Shown piece by piece: positions 39,218 to 50,639 of a stretch of 64,000 nucleotides of DNA (positions within the stretch are counted from its first letter, which is position 1; the number at the start of each line of letters is the position of its first letter). The DNA is taken from NCBI GenBank assembly GCA_038503075.1, contig JBCAML010000022.1:1116001-1180000 (forward strand), given 5' to 3'. The notes under the pieces are model-generated. The model saw only the letters and a program-made list of their open reading frames with translations, was not told where the DNA came from and did no database searches. The translations under genes and the position numbers were made by a program. The stretch is from Gyromitra esculenta (taxonomy: Eukaryota > Ascomycota > Pezizomycetes > Pezizales > Discinaceae).

Positions 39218-39967
39218 ATGGATGTTTACTACTACTTCAACTATCGTACGAACCACTCTTCTCCGCGCGCATGTTATCACGTTTTTTTTCCATTTTCATA
39301 TACTGACATTTAATGTCAGTTTCCGCGGGCTGGATGATGCTTGAGTCAATTCCTCTCATCGCATCACCAACCGTTATCATCAGTATGCTTTCTCCAGAAG
39401 TTCGGGAGACAACGCGTATGTCATATCTTTATCTGCCCTAGGAACAACAAACGCTAATCCACGAATAGCCCTCGAAGCGTATCTATCACGTTCTCTAGGA
39501 ATGACATTGATTGCATTCTCAATTCTAAATCTTCTATTAACCGGGAGTGTTCCGCTCGTCGTAAGTCCTCAAGACAAAAAAAATCCACATTTTCTTCTTC
39601 TTCGAAACTAACGAATCATTTATCTATTTAGTCGAGTTTCTCTGAAACAGCGACAGCGAAACCAGCATCTACGGATATGGAGGACCCAACAGCACCATAC
39701 GCGGTACCCTCGCTCTGTGTAACATTAACATACCATACGTTTGTAGCACTCTACTGCTACGCTCAATGGGATGCTGGGTACTCTGCTGCCTATGCCATCG
39801 CAATGGTCATGCACTCGGGATTCACCGCTCTTGGCGCTTGGGTGTTGCTTTTCGGAAGTAGCAGCGGCCGTATTTCGAGGAAGACGGGTGCCGATAAGAG
39901 GACTAGTGGATTTCCATTTAAAAACGTTGAGGCTGATAAGAAGAGGGTTGGAAAGAAGGGTCTGTGA
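39218..39967 (+). CDS. Four-helix integral membrane protein, conserved-type, function unknown
   Basis: Four exons (39218-39245, 39320-39415, 39469-39560, 39632-39967) give 183 aa with matching phases. The first exon is only 28 nt and encodes MDVYYYFNY. Four hydrophobic segments are visible: about 11-33 (SAGWMMLESIPLIASPTVII), 50-70 (GMTLIAFSILNLLLTGSVPL), about 95-115 (SLCVTLTYHTFVALYCYAQW) and about 120-140 (AYAIAMVMHSGFTALGAWVL). The C-terminus is a basic cytosol-like tail (KTGADKRT, KKRVGKKG). The overall pattern recalls uncharacterised ascomycete membrane proteins, but I cannot name a family. A CRE octamer lies upstream. Confidence 0.8.
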
Positions 39968-40031
39968 CTCGGATCGGGAAGTAATAAGCCCCATGTCAGT
40001 ACATATAGGGATGTATGAAGCGAGACGCGGC

Positions 40032-40064
<33 letters not shown>

Positions 40065-41131
40065 AACTGTTTCGCAGGGATGTTTCTTTTGTATCGCGAC
40101 TTCTTATGTTGAGCTTTGTTTTTGTTTTGCTTAGTTGTTTTTGACTAGGAGAATTTCGGATTACTTGTCTTTGCATGTGATATATTGGAATGAGAATTCG
40201 GATAATTCAGTATCTTTGCTTATTGCGCTGTGTTAATCCATCCTAGTTTTAAGATTGAACAAGTTTCATAATTACGCTATCTCTTCAATAAGTACATTTA
40301 CCAAATGCTGTTGTGTCATCTCGTATCTATAGAAGGATGATATGGATGTTAGATAATAATGTGGTGCCGGAATTCAGGTAATTCGAATGGTTGGGGTTGA
40401 TCTGGTTGGACCTTAATTAAACTCAGCTCTAGATCTGGGGTTGATAAGCATTTATTGTGAGTGAGAGTCCATGAACATGATTGGTCTCCCGAAGCTACAC
40501 TGATTTGTATTGCCCCGTACTCAAGGAAAAGCAACTAAAAGGCTGATAGCGAGGTTTCCTGTGAAGTAGTTGCGCTTCCATTCCCTTTAGTTTGGAGCTA
40601 TGATATCAAGCCAATGTCACAGAGATAGTTACTCGAGTTTTTTTTACAAGGCTAATATCATTTAGGCTCCATATAGTTTTTCCGAAACCCTACACGACGA
40701 AGGTCTTAATGAAAGTTACTATAGAGGTAGGGAAATCGAGAAACATGTATGGGTTCAATACCCGGGCTTGCAAGGAAGCGGGAATATCAGGCGGGACATC
40801 CGGGATCTCGTACGAGTCTTTCTTCGTCTGTCCCGGGTTAAGGTAAAGTCAAGTTGTAATCTCAAAAACTGCCAGAAATTCCCTTTCACTACCGCGATCG
40901 GCATTTCTGAAACTGCTATATATCCCATCCCAAACTACTCACCTCCCGAACCTTATTCGGATCGTCGTCTCCACATACCAGTTTCCTTAGCTTTTACCTA
41001 TCTCACATTTTGGCGGCTCTTTCCGTTCCTGTATTAATATTCGGGCCCGTTCGCGATGCTGGTATGCCCGTTGAAACCCATCGACATTTATTGAGCGATG
41101 TGAAACTTCGGCAGGGCTGGAGGTTACCAGG
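39968..41131. other. Intergenic, 3' of membrane protein
   Basis: Contains a (GT)14 microsatellite at 40032-40059 probably in the 3' UTR. No gene motif seen. Confidence 0.5.
40032..40059. repeat. (GT)14 microsatellite
   Basis: Uninterrupted dinucleotide run 65 bp after the stop codon of the membrane-protein gene, hence probably transcribed. Confidence 0.9.
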
Positions 41132-41933
41132 TTAGTGGATTGGTTGGAACGTCTTGATACGGGTAATGCCGTCTGCCATTTCGTACTGGAGGAGCAAGAT
41201 TGCGCGAAGAAGTTGATAGCCCATCGCGCAGTCTTTGAGGGATGAAATTATGGGGTGTAGTAGGGATGCTGATGTGGCCAATTGTCTGCTACCTTCATCT
41301 GGACAATTAAGATTAGGTGGAGCAGTTTGGATATCTGACGTAGCCAATTGCATGCTGACAAACTCAGAGGAAGTAAAATTACTTGGGACAGTTAAAATAG
41401 CTAGTATAGATGCCGGTTGCTCACTCAGCAACTTTGGGGAAGCGGGAGTAACCGTAATAGCCGGAGGAGCATCAGACGCTGCCTGTCCCGTAGAAAGAGG
41501 AATTTTGGGTGAGGCGCATTTTCGGGGTTGATGTTGCTGTAATTGCCGTGGTGTTGACTATCTTGGTCTCTAGCCGACTCGGAGATTGTTAGGCTGATCC
41601 CTGATTGGTTCTATAGGAATGCTTATATCGTCAATGACAGGGGTTGTGCTTCGCTGTCTTCGATGCTTTTATCGTCCCTTGGATTTTGTTGGGCTGCAGT
41701 AACAGCAAATTTGGCGACCCTGGTCATTAACTCTTTTCGAACAGCTTCGGAGGTTCTAGGCCGTAGGGTGATTATTGAACATCCATCCCACAATTTTACT
41801 CATTTTCATAGAGATGTATGAAGTTTCGTTAATATCAAACATTAAGCCGGTGCAATCGGTGAAGGGTGAAAGGTTATCTAATAGTTTAGTCCCGGTCGGG
41901 ATACGAAATGTTAACCAGAGTTCCAAAAATCGG
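41132..41933 (-). pseudogene. Frame-shifted coding-like remnants downstream of the hypothetical gene
   Basis: Immediately after the stop of the neighbouring gene, coding-like peptide continues in the next frame (GQPKLNFFSRFLELWLTFRI onward), then shifts again by one base near 41780 (TLRPRTSEAVRKELMTRVAK), then again near 41630, and a last frame is open at 41431-41132. No GT-AG intron I tried connects these pieces in frame. Best explanation is a decayed 3' portion of the same gene, or sequence errors. Not recognised as a known family. Confidence 0.35.
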
Positions 41934-43202
41934 CTAAAGAAGTTTAACTTTGGTTGCCCAGTACTCGATGACTGGGTCAAGGATCATGTCCAGATTTGGA
42001 AGCTCAGCAAGAAGAGCGGCTGGTTGGGCGGCTCGTAGCAACTTTGCACCGTATCCAAATGAAGAGACACGATGCCTGTAGACTGAATCGTTAATAACTT
42101 GCGCTGGAAGATAGAACGCTCCATTTCTCCCAAGACATTTTGGCTTAAGCACAATCTTCCCATCTGCATCCTTGAACAAAAAATGCTCTAAGAGCGGTTT
42201 AATAGATGTTCCGCAGACATTCTCAGCAAGCTCAACCAAGGGCTTATCTTATCCCAAGAATTTTCTTATCGGCGCTGACAGAATATCCATTGGAAATCTT
42301 TTTGAAGACAAATCTTTCTACTGTCTATTGCATGGGGATTTTCGTCCGATATTGCATCGCTCCCAACTATATAGACTGCCTAAATGTTCACTAAAAGCCA
42401 GGTGGGTTATTTAGTATATTAAACAAAATATATGCCGAGTGAGTTTTCGTGAATCAAATTACCTTTCGTCCACGCTCTCACATACAAAACGTTGCTAACT
42501 TCGATATTGACCTTGCTATTCTCAACAGATACATTTTCTGCTTTGTGTTCTATCATACTCTCAGCTTTTTCTGCAGAAGGCCCTACGTAATTCTCGCTCG
42601 GGGTCATCCACCTCCCTGAATAATATCTCCGCTTCTGGGAAAGAATACCTGGAGAGTCACAAATGGCAGAGCTATAGGCCTTCGTATGAACCGTCTCCGC
42701 TTCTTCGGCCATTCTGAGTTGTTCGTCACCATCCACTGGTATATCTACCGTCAGGCCCGTTTTGAACGCATAATTTAAGAGTCATTTACCCTCGGTCCAT
42801 TTAATTTTAATCGCCTTATGACTGAAACCGAGCAGATGCAGCAAGCTCCTCCATAGTTTTCCCGATTCCGCAATAGAAATCACGACATCCTGCATGCCCC
42901 ATTGAACTGGGTGAGGAGCGGAAAGAAGGTGCTGTAACGTGTCGAAAGGTCCTAGGTACGCATCAGGATCGTGGACGACATAGATAAAGAGCTCAAAGAG
43001 GTGTAGTTTAGGTAGTTCCTCAATGCCGTCCGATCCTGTGAGTGCATTTGAAGAGGTAGATGGTGGGTTCACTTAGAGTTTGTACAGCGCGTAGAGACAT
43101 GCAAATGTTAGCCGCAGCCAACTTTAGTTCCGGCAAACTGAAATTCAAGCGCTCTGATCTCTGAACAGCTCTAGATGAGGTTTGACTGAGAGTTTTAGGC
43201 AT
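41934..43202 (-). CDS. Hypothetical multi-exon protein
   Basis: Not recognised. Four exons (43202-43073, 43035-42790, 42744-42463, 42247-41934) join in frame to 323 aa. Introns 1 and 2 are very short (38 and 45 bp) with GTGAAC/CACAG and GTAAAT/GGTAG borders; intron 3 is 215 bp with GTAATT/ATAAG. The translated chain is normal-looking globular sequence (DGIEELPKLHLFELFIYVVHDPD region, then an acidic segment, then GKIVLKPKCLGRNGAFYLP). The stop may be premature, because similar-quality sequence continues in another frame downstream. Gene model is tentative because very short introns are assumed. Confidence 0.45.
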
Positions 43203-43967
43203 CTAGAGAGTAGATGAAAAGCAAGAAATGATCCCTGTTGTCTAGTAGGAAGAAACATAGCGACGGTTTCTCGAGCAGCCTGATGAGTCTCCAGAGGCTT
43301 CCAATTCGCCTCAGGGCATTAGCTATAGATGTAGGATTGTAAATTCGACATCGTTGATGTGTATTATGGAGAGGATAGCTTACTGGAATGCTGATAGCCA
43401 GGGATGTAGTGGGGATAGATGGGTGAGGAGCGGAGGCGTCGTTGAACGAATGGGGCTGTGGGGTCTCGAATTGCTTGTTCCCACCTTTGTCAGATCAGTC
43501 TAGGTTTTGGCACTAGCCAACCAACGCTTCTTGGCTCTATTCTACTTTGATGTTTGTTCAGGTGATGAAAGCTAGGCGCGCCCTGCGGATTGAATGTTAG
43601 GCGCCATCTGAAGATGGAGATAAGGTGATTGGTATCATGTTCTACCACCTACGTCAATACCGATGGTGGTTTCGGCCCTCTTATATCGGCGGTAAATGTT
43701 TAAAGATACATTCTAGTGCTCCAGCACGAGCAAAAACAGCGCATTAAATCGCAACGAGGGCTATGACTTGGAGTCTTGAGGCAAGCGCTGTCTACAAACA
43801 AGAAAGCCTAAGACCCGTACATGTACGTAAGATATGGTGAAGTTGAAAATAATATTGAATCTTGTTAATTTTGAATCGTTTTTGCGGAATATAACTGCTA
43901 GCCCCTCAGGATGTGGGGAAAGGATGGTCAAAGAAAGGGAATGAAAAGTATTAATATGAAAAAATAG

Positions 43968-44260
43968 CTGTATAAGCAACTCCACAATACAGAGCTACTT
44001 TACGAGAAGATCAAGAACGAAATGAATGAAAAATTTAAATAATATCTGTACAAGCAGCCCTGTAATACAGAGCCACTGGTCCGTATGAGAGAAAAATAAA
44101 AAATAAATAAAGGAGCTGGATCAAACAAACAAGAATAAACTCGAATGGATTTGGCAGTTCATCTGAATATATAAAACCCACAGAGCAGCCCAACAATAAT
44201 AAACTCGAATGGTTCAGGTACCGAATTTGTAAGCATCTCAACGAGAATAAACTCGAATGG
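43968..44260. repeat. Cluster of short direct repeats
   Basis: AATAAACTCGAATGG occurs three times (44134-44148, 44198-44212, 44246-44260), usually followed by TTCAGG or TTTGGCAG. Upstream, a CTGTAtAAGCA...AATACAGAGC motif occurs twice (from 43968 and from 44046). The spacing is irregular (64 and 48 bp), so it is not a CRISPR-like array. Confidence 0.75.
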
Positions 44261-46388
44261 TTCAGGCAGTTTGTTTGAATTAGATAAATAAATCGCTTTG
44301 TGCACTGTACGCCGGGTTTCAATCTCAATGTGTTATTGTTCCTCAGTTTCCGTTTTTAATCCGCTTTAATAGATAGAAAAGTGCGTGGGGGCAAGGGCTA
44401 TAACGAGACGTAGAAAGTGTCTTTGCAGCAAGATCTTTGTTGTCTTTTAATCTTGATAAGAATTCTATCTCCCAGTTAGAAATTGATATCGAGAGAAACA
44501 GGAGAGGCTTGTACTAGTGGAAGATGAAAGATTTCCGCTGAAATACAGCATCGGCTACAGCGCCATCAAGGCCCTGTTATACCGGTGCTCGTAGTCTGAA
44601 TGACATCTTCAAATTTTCCATGAGGAATGGGGTGAAGATCGTTGATCCCAAGTAGAGGGGATATTTGGGATAGATTGAATTAGTTTCGGCAGTCTGCTAT
44701 ATGCAGATTAGTTGCTGTCTAGTATAATATCGGTGGATGAACTAAACTCACTGTGGTTCATTTGAATCATATTATAGCATATTAGACTAGGATAGAGTCC
44801 TCAGTAGTGATATAGCAGGTTTAATGCCGACATTCAATCGATTTAATTATTTATTAATGAATGGTTCTGATAGAGTTAAACAAAATCCTGGCAAACTTAG
44901 ACGCGGAGGATTTGACTTACTGTGAATGAACCTCTGGTTGAACAATCCTTCAACACAAGATCAACAAATAATATTTATCTGAGCAGCCTCGTCAGTGAGT
45001 CTTAATTCATGATGATAGAATGAATCAACTTTGTAAATCAACTCTGTGATTTCGGTATATAAATATCAATACTCTCCTAGACCATCATCAGCTAGGCGAA
45101 CTACAGTACGGTAATACGGGGAGACGAGGAGGAAACTTACCATAATCTTTCGCCATAATACCCAACTTCTCACTGCTTCCAGCCCCAATGTGATCTCGTT
45201 CGTTCGGCATCTCTAATCGTTATGTGTTGAATTTGAATAAATTTTCTCTTGGTTACTGGCCGTCAGTCAGTCAGTACTAAAGCGGGAATAGTTTTCCTCC
45301 AAAGAAGCAGCATCGATGTAGACGGTGATAGTAAACTTATTGGATATATAACCAAATCTATTAATTCGGGTTGAGTTTTTGAATTGGTGGTGGTTGAATC
45401 AGTTGGTTGAATCGGTTGTGAATTTGGTGGTGTGAAGTGAAGAACGGAAGGAGAGAAAGAAGGGAGGGAAGAGGATATATATAGAGGCGGGCTGCCAAGG
45501 AGCGGCCAAAATTTGATCGGTTAGGTAAGCCTCCACTAAAATACTATGGTTGTTAGCAGCTCTGGCTGCGTGCGTGCATATAGGGGGCCTCATGCATAGA
45601 ATTTACTACACTGACCTTGGCAAGTTCGGCCGTGGCTTCGGCATCCGCAACCCCTCCTCTCTACACCAGCGAACTGATTCTGATTGTAGAGATCAATGGC
45701 CGTAGAGCTTACCGATAGGGACCTAATTCGAAGTCTTTATTAGATTAACAAAGGGATACGACCGATAGACAACGTCGAAGGAGGCTAAACCTTAGGGAAT
45801 CTGAGCAACGATAGCACCATCGAACGCTCAACAAAATAGGAAAGAAAGAGATAGTTCTCCATAGGAAGAGCTAAAGCCGCTAGAAAGAGTAGCCTATCGG
45901 GCTGGAGGCGGAAGAGCTCCCAATAAATGGAAGTCCTTCGTGGATGGAGAAAATCCGGCTGATGCTGCTACCTCTGCTTCCGAAGGCGTTAGAAATGGGA
46001 TGTATTGAATCCACATGAACAGTGCCTCGATTACCCGTTAACGAACCATGGTTGGTTGCTCGCAGCCAATATTCCGGGAATCGAACTGCGAAGACCAAAA
46101 AACCTAATCTACCATCAGCTCACTTAATCAGCGTCAGAACCATCTCCAGGTTCACAGGATCCGACCAATCACCATCCGTAACCATGACAGTCGGCATAAA
46201 TCTCTGATAAAACACCGAAGCAAATATGCCGAGTGAGATACTATGGATCTCTAGGCAAAACGGCCGGGTAACAAAGCACCTTTAGCGTGACCGGATACAT
46301 GAAGCGCCACAACTAATCACAGAAAGGATCACTAAAAGATGACAACCGTCAATAGGGTTAGGTGTGAGTACAGAAAGGTGTCGCATTA

Positions 46389-46615
46389 CCGTATAATTTC
46401 GGCCGCAAGGAACGGGGCCGGACTGAGACAGTAGGATAAAATTGTATTCTGACTGGTTGGGAAATCTTTGAGACTCAACTACAACTAGTGAACAAACTCT
46501 CCAAGACCGAGCCAGCAACCTAAACAGTATGAATCCTGTCACCTCGACCAGTAATATCACAATATTCTCCTGTAGTCTTAGGCTGGTCTCGTTCCTTATG
46601 ACCGAGTTTATACGG
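46389..46615. mobile_element. TA-flanked MITE with CCGTATAA termini, copy A
   Basis: 227 bp between TA dinucleotides (46387-46388 and 46616-46617). Imperfect terminal inverted repeats begin CCGTATAA and share AAGGAACG. Its interior matches, in the opposite orientation, the sequence at about 55917-56070 (for example the AGGAACGAGAC, CAGGAGAATATTG and CCGGCCCCGTTCC blocks). Confidence 0.7.
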
Positions 46616-47469
46616 TACTACATTTATTACCAATATACCATTCAGTAAGGTGGTCTTGCTGATAAAGAATGCCTAGATTAAAGGAAATGCGGAAATATAA
46701 CTTAATATTAAACGCGACTGGCCGCCCTTCATATAGAAATCGCTGTGCATCCACTTACACCATCCTACGGGCCCTACCAATAATAACACGGGTCTAACAG
46801 AATGGTAACCGGAAGAGCTTATGGCACAGCAATAAAGATTGCAGGCAAGATCGAGATCAGATAACTGCATCCAAGAGACGAGGGTTGGGATCAAGAACCA
46901 ACAAGGGACGCTGAAGGATCACGCGGGTAACGTTGTTCCACAGAGCGGTGGCCATGCAGCTTGCAGATCCTCGCTTAAAAGCTTGATCCCGATCTTGCGT
47001 GTGTCCCCCTGGCTCGGATCCAGGATGGAACAATTCTGGGTGAGGAGATAGGAAAAGTCGTCTATTACAATCCAAAGAATGTAAATATAAATACAGCAGA
47101 GACATTAGATAGTTCGGAATATAATCAATACATAGAGTTTGTGGGTGAAGCTCGAGCTCTTGGTTGTTGCACAGGGTCGCGACTACACCACCAGCTCAAC
47201 TTAACTCTAACGCAACCTCATCCATTCCACCACCAGCCGCCGCCCATCCACCCATCCACCGCGCTGCTCTGTGAATGTCGTCGATTGGGGGACTCACTAT
47301 ACGCTGCAGCCAGTAGCATCCGGGATACAGCCGGTCCGGCCACCACGGCCATCCACTGCACTCTCCAGTCTCCGATCCTCTCCTTTGTGAACGCGTCTTG
47401 ACTGGCTTGATCCACTGCCTCACTCTTCCCCCCTCTCATATCTACACCCCCACACCCCCGAATACAGCC

Positions 47470-48527
47470 ATGTCTTCTCCCTCCTCCCTCTCCTCCTGCT
47501 CCTCTATGGACTCTCCCGCCGCCGTCTTGCGCACACCCTCGAAACGCGCCGCCTCCATCGCTTTCTCCGACCATACGCACTCACCCCTCCTCGCGCACCA
47601 TCACTCTCCGCGCGCCCATAACGACTCCGACATCAGCTCTGACACCTCTGGTTCAGTCCCTGGCTCCCCCGGGGGTGCTGGAGACGACGACTTCGACCAT
47701 GCCGAACAAGTGACCGTGTGCAAATGGGATGGCTGTGAGCAGGATATGGGTGATATGGACAGCCTAGTGAAACACATCCACGACGAACACATTGGGAGCA
47801 GGCGAGCAAAATATGCTTGTGAATGGGACGATTGTACACGGAAGGGATTGGCACACGCGAGTGGATATGCTTTGAGGGCACATATGAGGAGCCATACAAA
47901 GGAGAAGCCTTTTTACTGTACACTTCCTGGTAACCCTCCCTCAACTAACTCTAGCATAAAATGGATAGTTTATTAACATTTATGATAGAGTGTGATCGTT
48001 CTTTCACCCGCTCCGACGCCCTCGCCAAACACATGCGTACCGTTCATGAAACAGAAGCTCTTCGTCCCTCTGACCCAATCCCTAAATCACACCCTAACCA
48101 CCCCCACAACCAACCCACCCCTCGCCGTCCCGCCCACGCATCGCCGCACTCCTCGCGTGCCTCTTCACCCGGTTCCTCGACCGACTCGGATTCGGACTCC
48201 CCGCGCGACCCGAATGAGCCCCGTCGACACAAGAAGAAGCGGAAGTCGGGTCCGTCGCGTTGGTATCTTCCTGAAGATGGGTTCTCGCCGGATGAGGACG
48301 TGAGACCACCACGGGAACTAGTAAAGCTACTGAAGCGGAAACTGGCGTGGGCGGAACAGAGTAGAGACGAACTAGCAGCAACTTTGGAGGACCTGGAGAG
48401 GCGGAGGAGGGAAGGATGGGTGAAGAAGGAAGTATTACTGGATAGAGTGCTAGAGGTGGAATTGGGGAGGGAGGTTGCCGGAGGGTTGAGTCTAGGGGGT
48501 GGAGAATCAAAGATGGGTGAGATATAG
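47470..48527 (+). CDS. C2H2 zinc-finger protein, INO80 complex subunit 1 (Iec1)-like
   Basis: Two exons (47470-47929, 47989-48527) give 332 aa. Three C2H2 fingers: C84/C89/H102/H107, C117/C122/H138/H142 and C150/C155/H168/H173, the third completed across the intron (PECDRSFTRSDALAKHMRTVH). The spacing and the TKEKPF linker fit the fungal Iec1 family, a zinc-finger subunit of the INO80 chromatin remodeller in fission yeast. The N-terminal 80 residues are Ser/Pro/His-rich, and the C-terminus holds a KKKRK basic patch followed by a conserved-looking SRWYLPEDGF segment and a coiled coil (about 270-315). INO80 membership is inference from finger similarity; a DNA-binding transcription factor is the alternative. 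Confidence 0.85.
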
Positions 48528-48990
48528 GTGATAGTGAAGTAGATAGGTGAAGATGGTACCTATGAAGAAGAAAAAATGCAACTCGCTTGATGTGTTTGAC
48601 TTTTTCTTGCATTTCTTGTTCTTTTCTCTTTACTTTCTTTTTAGGCGGGGTTTTTGCGTTTCTTTTATATTATTTCCCCCTCTTACTTTCTAGCATTATT
48701 AGGTACATAGTTTAGTTGCTTCGATAATTACCTCTGAACTCCGTTCTGGCGATTCGTATATACTCTCAGGCGAGGTAGAAAATACATATACTCGAGAGGA
48801 GGACTAGAGTAGCATAGGAGGTAGTGAAGTCTGGATTAAGGTTGGAGATTGAATCTCTTGGCTTTGGGCCGGAATGGGATACGTTCGTCTTATCATAAGA
48901 TATACTTATACCACACATATTTCTTGCTTTTTACAAGTATTCTCGGATCGTAATGGAAACGGCACGGAAAAACGGGGAAACCTTTCCAAG

Positions 48991-49622
48991 GCCAGTCACT
49001 AGCCACAACAACCTTTAGAATACCATCCAACACCAAGCATAACCAGGGACATACGGAAATCTCCGCCCACCACATAAGCTCCCCTACCATTGACTACAGT
49101 ACCGGAAAGTGGGGTGTTTTTGGTACCGTCTGTTAGAAAGTGGAGGAATAAGTCTGGATGGCTACCGCACTACATTTGAGAACTCTGTAGCACTACCAAT
49201 TTACCCCCGCATTCATGAGAATGGTGTACGAATACCGTACCGATTTCACCCCCCCCTTCCCGGTGCTGTAGTTAGGCACACTGTATCTAAATCCACTCCA
49301 GCTATACCTTGATCAAAGCCAACAAAGTCTAGCGAAATAATACACCTACCAAGGGAGCTCCTATTGTTGGTTCCTCGGTGAACTAAATTACACAAACAAG
49401 CTAAACCTAATTGGGAATGATTCAAGACAACTACATGTATTGTTGAATGCGTTTAATTATTTTAATTATTTTAATCATCCACTCTACATCCTAAAAATAC
49501 TAGACTCTGGTAAACAGAAAAGTGTGGCGGTATAGTGCGAGTGTTTTAGACAGGTTTCCATGCGTTTGATAGTTCTTGGTGTTAGATGATATTCTAAAGG
49601 TTGTTGTGGCTAATGACTAGCC
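48991..49622. repeat. Inverted repeat arms about 585 bp apart
   Basis: The ~47-bp arm at 48991-49037 (ACTAGCCACAACAACC core) is repeated in reverse at 49575-49622. Differences are mainly C/T and G/A (ATACCATCCAACACC against ATATCATCTAACACC). The right arm itself forms half of a 39-bp palindrome at 49596-49634. The pair encloses the element at 49097-49268. Confidence 0.7.
49097..49268. mobile_element. TA-flanked MITE with CAGTACCGG termini
   Basis: 172 bp between TA dinucleotides (49095-49096 and 49269-49270). Left end CAGTACCGGAAAGTGGGG; inverted right end CAGCACCGGGAAGGGGGG; both continue to a GGTAC-GT block. A CAGT start plus TA duplication is typical of Tc1/mariner-derived elements. Confidence 0.7.
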
Positions 49623-49640
49623 ACAGCAACCTTTGAAATA

Positions 49641-49864
49641 CCGTATGTACTCCTCAGATACGACCTGTACCTGCCTTGAGCTAAGCCTAATATAGCACTG
49701 GGTGACCCAGTCAAATGCTTGAGATTTGCATAGGCCACATATCACTCTTGTGGTTTTCTCGAGAGATCTTTTGATTGGTAGGATACCGATAATTTAGCCA
49801 CATTTTGCACCATGTCAGGCTTAGCTTAGGATAGGTGCAGGTCGTATTTGAGGAGTACATACAG
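49641..49864. mobile_element. TA-flanked MITE with CCGTATGTACTCC termini
   Basis: 224 bp between TA dinucleotides (49639-49640 and 49865-49866). About 50-bp inverted termini share GTATGTACTCCTCA, ATACGACCTG and AGCTAAGCCT blocks. Its right-hand TA is also the left-hand TA of the next element. Confidence 0.75.
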
Positions 49865-49866
49865 TA

Positions 49867-50012
49867 CAGTCGTTCTTGGAATCGCGACGAAACTAGTGCT
49901 TTGTTGCAACCACGAGAAAAACGAAGAACCTAACGAAGAATGGGGCTTGGAACCGGAAATTTCTCATGGCTGCAACAAAGCACCAGTTTCGTCGCGACCC
50001 CAGGAGCGACTG
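49867..50012. mobile_element. MITE with about 55-bp inverted termini, CAGTCG start
   Basis: 146 bp that is almost entirely a foldback: left CAGTCGTTCTTGGAATCGCG and inverted right CAGTCGCTCCTGGGGTCGCG continue through ACGAAACT and GTGCTTTGTTGCA. TA precedes it; the right flank reads TG. Arm differences are almost all transitions. It has no coding capacity. Confidence 0.8.
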
Positions 50013-50324
50013 TGCCATCCAACACTAACACCAAGCACAACTAAAGACGACACATGGATACCTCGTCCAAGACGCACAAGCCCACGCACACACAGCGCGC
50101 TGCCATGCTGCTTCTGCATCAGAATCTAGTATTTTTTTTAGGATATGGAGTAGATAGATAGAATAAATCAAACAAATCATCGCTTTAGCGATAGAGGCTT
50201 GATAAAGGTGTATTATTTTGCTAAGTTCAAGCGAGCCAGAGTATAGCTGGAGTGGTGGGGGTATAGAGATACTGCGCACCTAAATAACTACTAATCCAGT
50301 GGAGGCTGGGAGAGTTTGGTCAAT

Positions 50325-50557
50325 CAGTCACGTTCGCAAAATCCTGGCACCCTACTAATCGTTGATAATAAACTAAATAGCTACAAATCGAACTGGAAAA
50401 CAGTAATTCAAAAGGGTGGAAAACTATGGAGATCCTCAGATGCTGAATAACATCTAACTGCCTCACATAACTATCTTCTATAAAAATTATAGCCTCAATC
50501 CGTCGGCAGTCGTGCTTAATAGAGACGAGGGGTGCCAAAACTTTTCGAACGAGACTG
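50325..50557. mobile_element. 233-bp MITE with CAGTC-CGTTCG termini, copy 1
   Basis: Inverted termini CAGTCACGTTCGCAAAA and CAGTCTCGTTCGAAAAG lead into TGGCACC. A full-length second copy lies at 55541-55773 in the same orientation, the same length, differing at about nine positions. It does not encode protein. Confidence 0.9.
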
Positions 50558-50639
50558 AATGGTAGGGGTGGGCGGAGTTTCTGTGTCTCTAGGTTTCTCC
50601 GGTATCTGGAAAGGTTTTCTCATGTAAGCACCGTACCTA

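Larger units (their letters stand above)
43203..47469. other. Intergenic region with short repeats and one MITE
   Basis: No gene supported over 4.3 kb. It contains the interspersed short repeats at 43968-44260, an element at 46389-46615 and a TACATGTA at 43818. The last 195 bp before 47470 are ATG-free and C-rich, likely the leader of the zinc-finger gene. Confidence 0.55.

Noticed and set aside
40735..40770. Possible tRNA T-arm GGGTTCAATACCC
   Set aside because: It has a B-box-like core but no A box at the right distance and no acceptor stem.
43968..44260. CRISPR-like array
   Set aside because: Three irregularly spaced 15-mers in a eukaryotic genome; spacing and unit length do not fit.
47218..47580. 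Minus-strand ORF over the start of the zinc-finger gene
   Set aside because: Shadow of the C-rich leader and Ser-rich N-terminus of the real gene.
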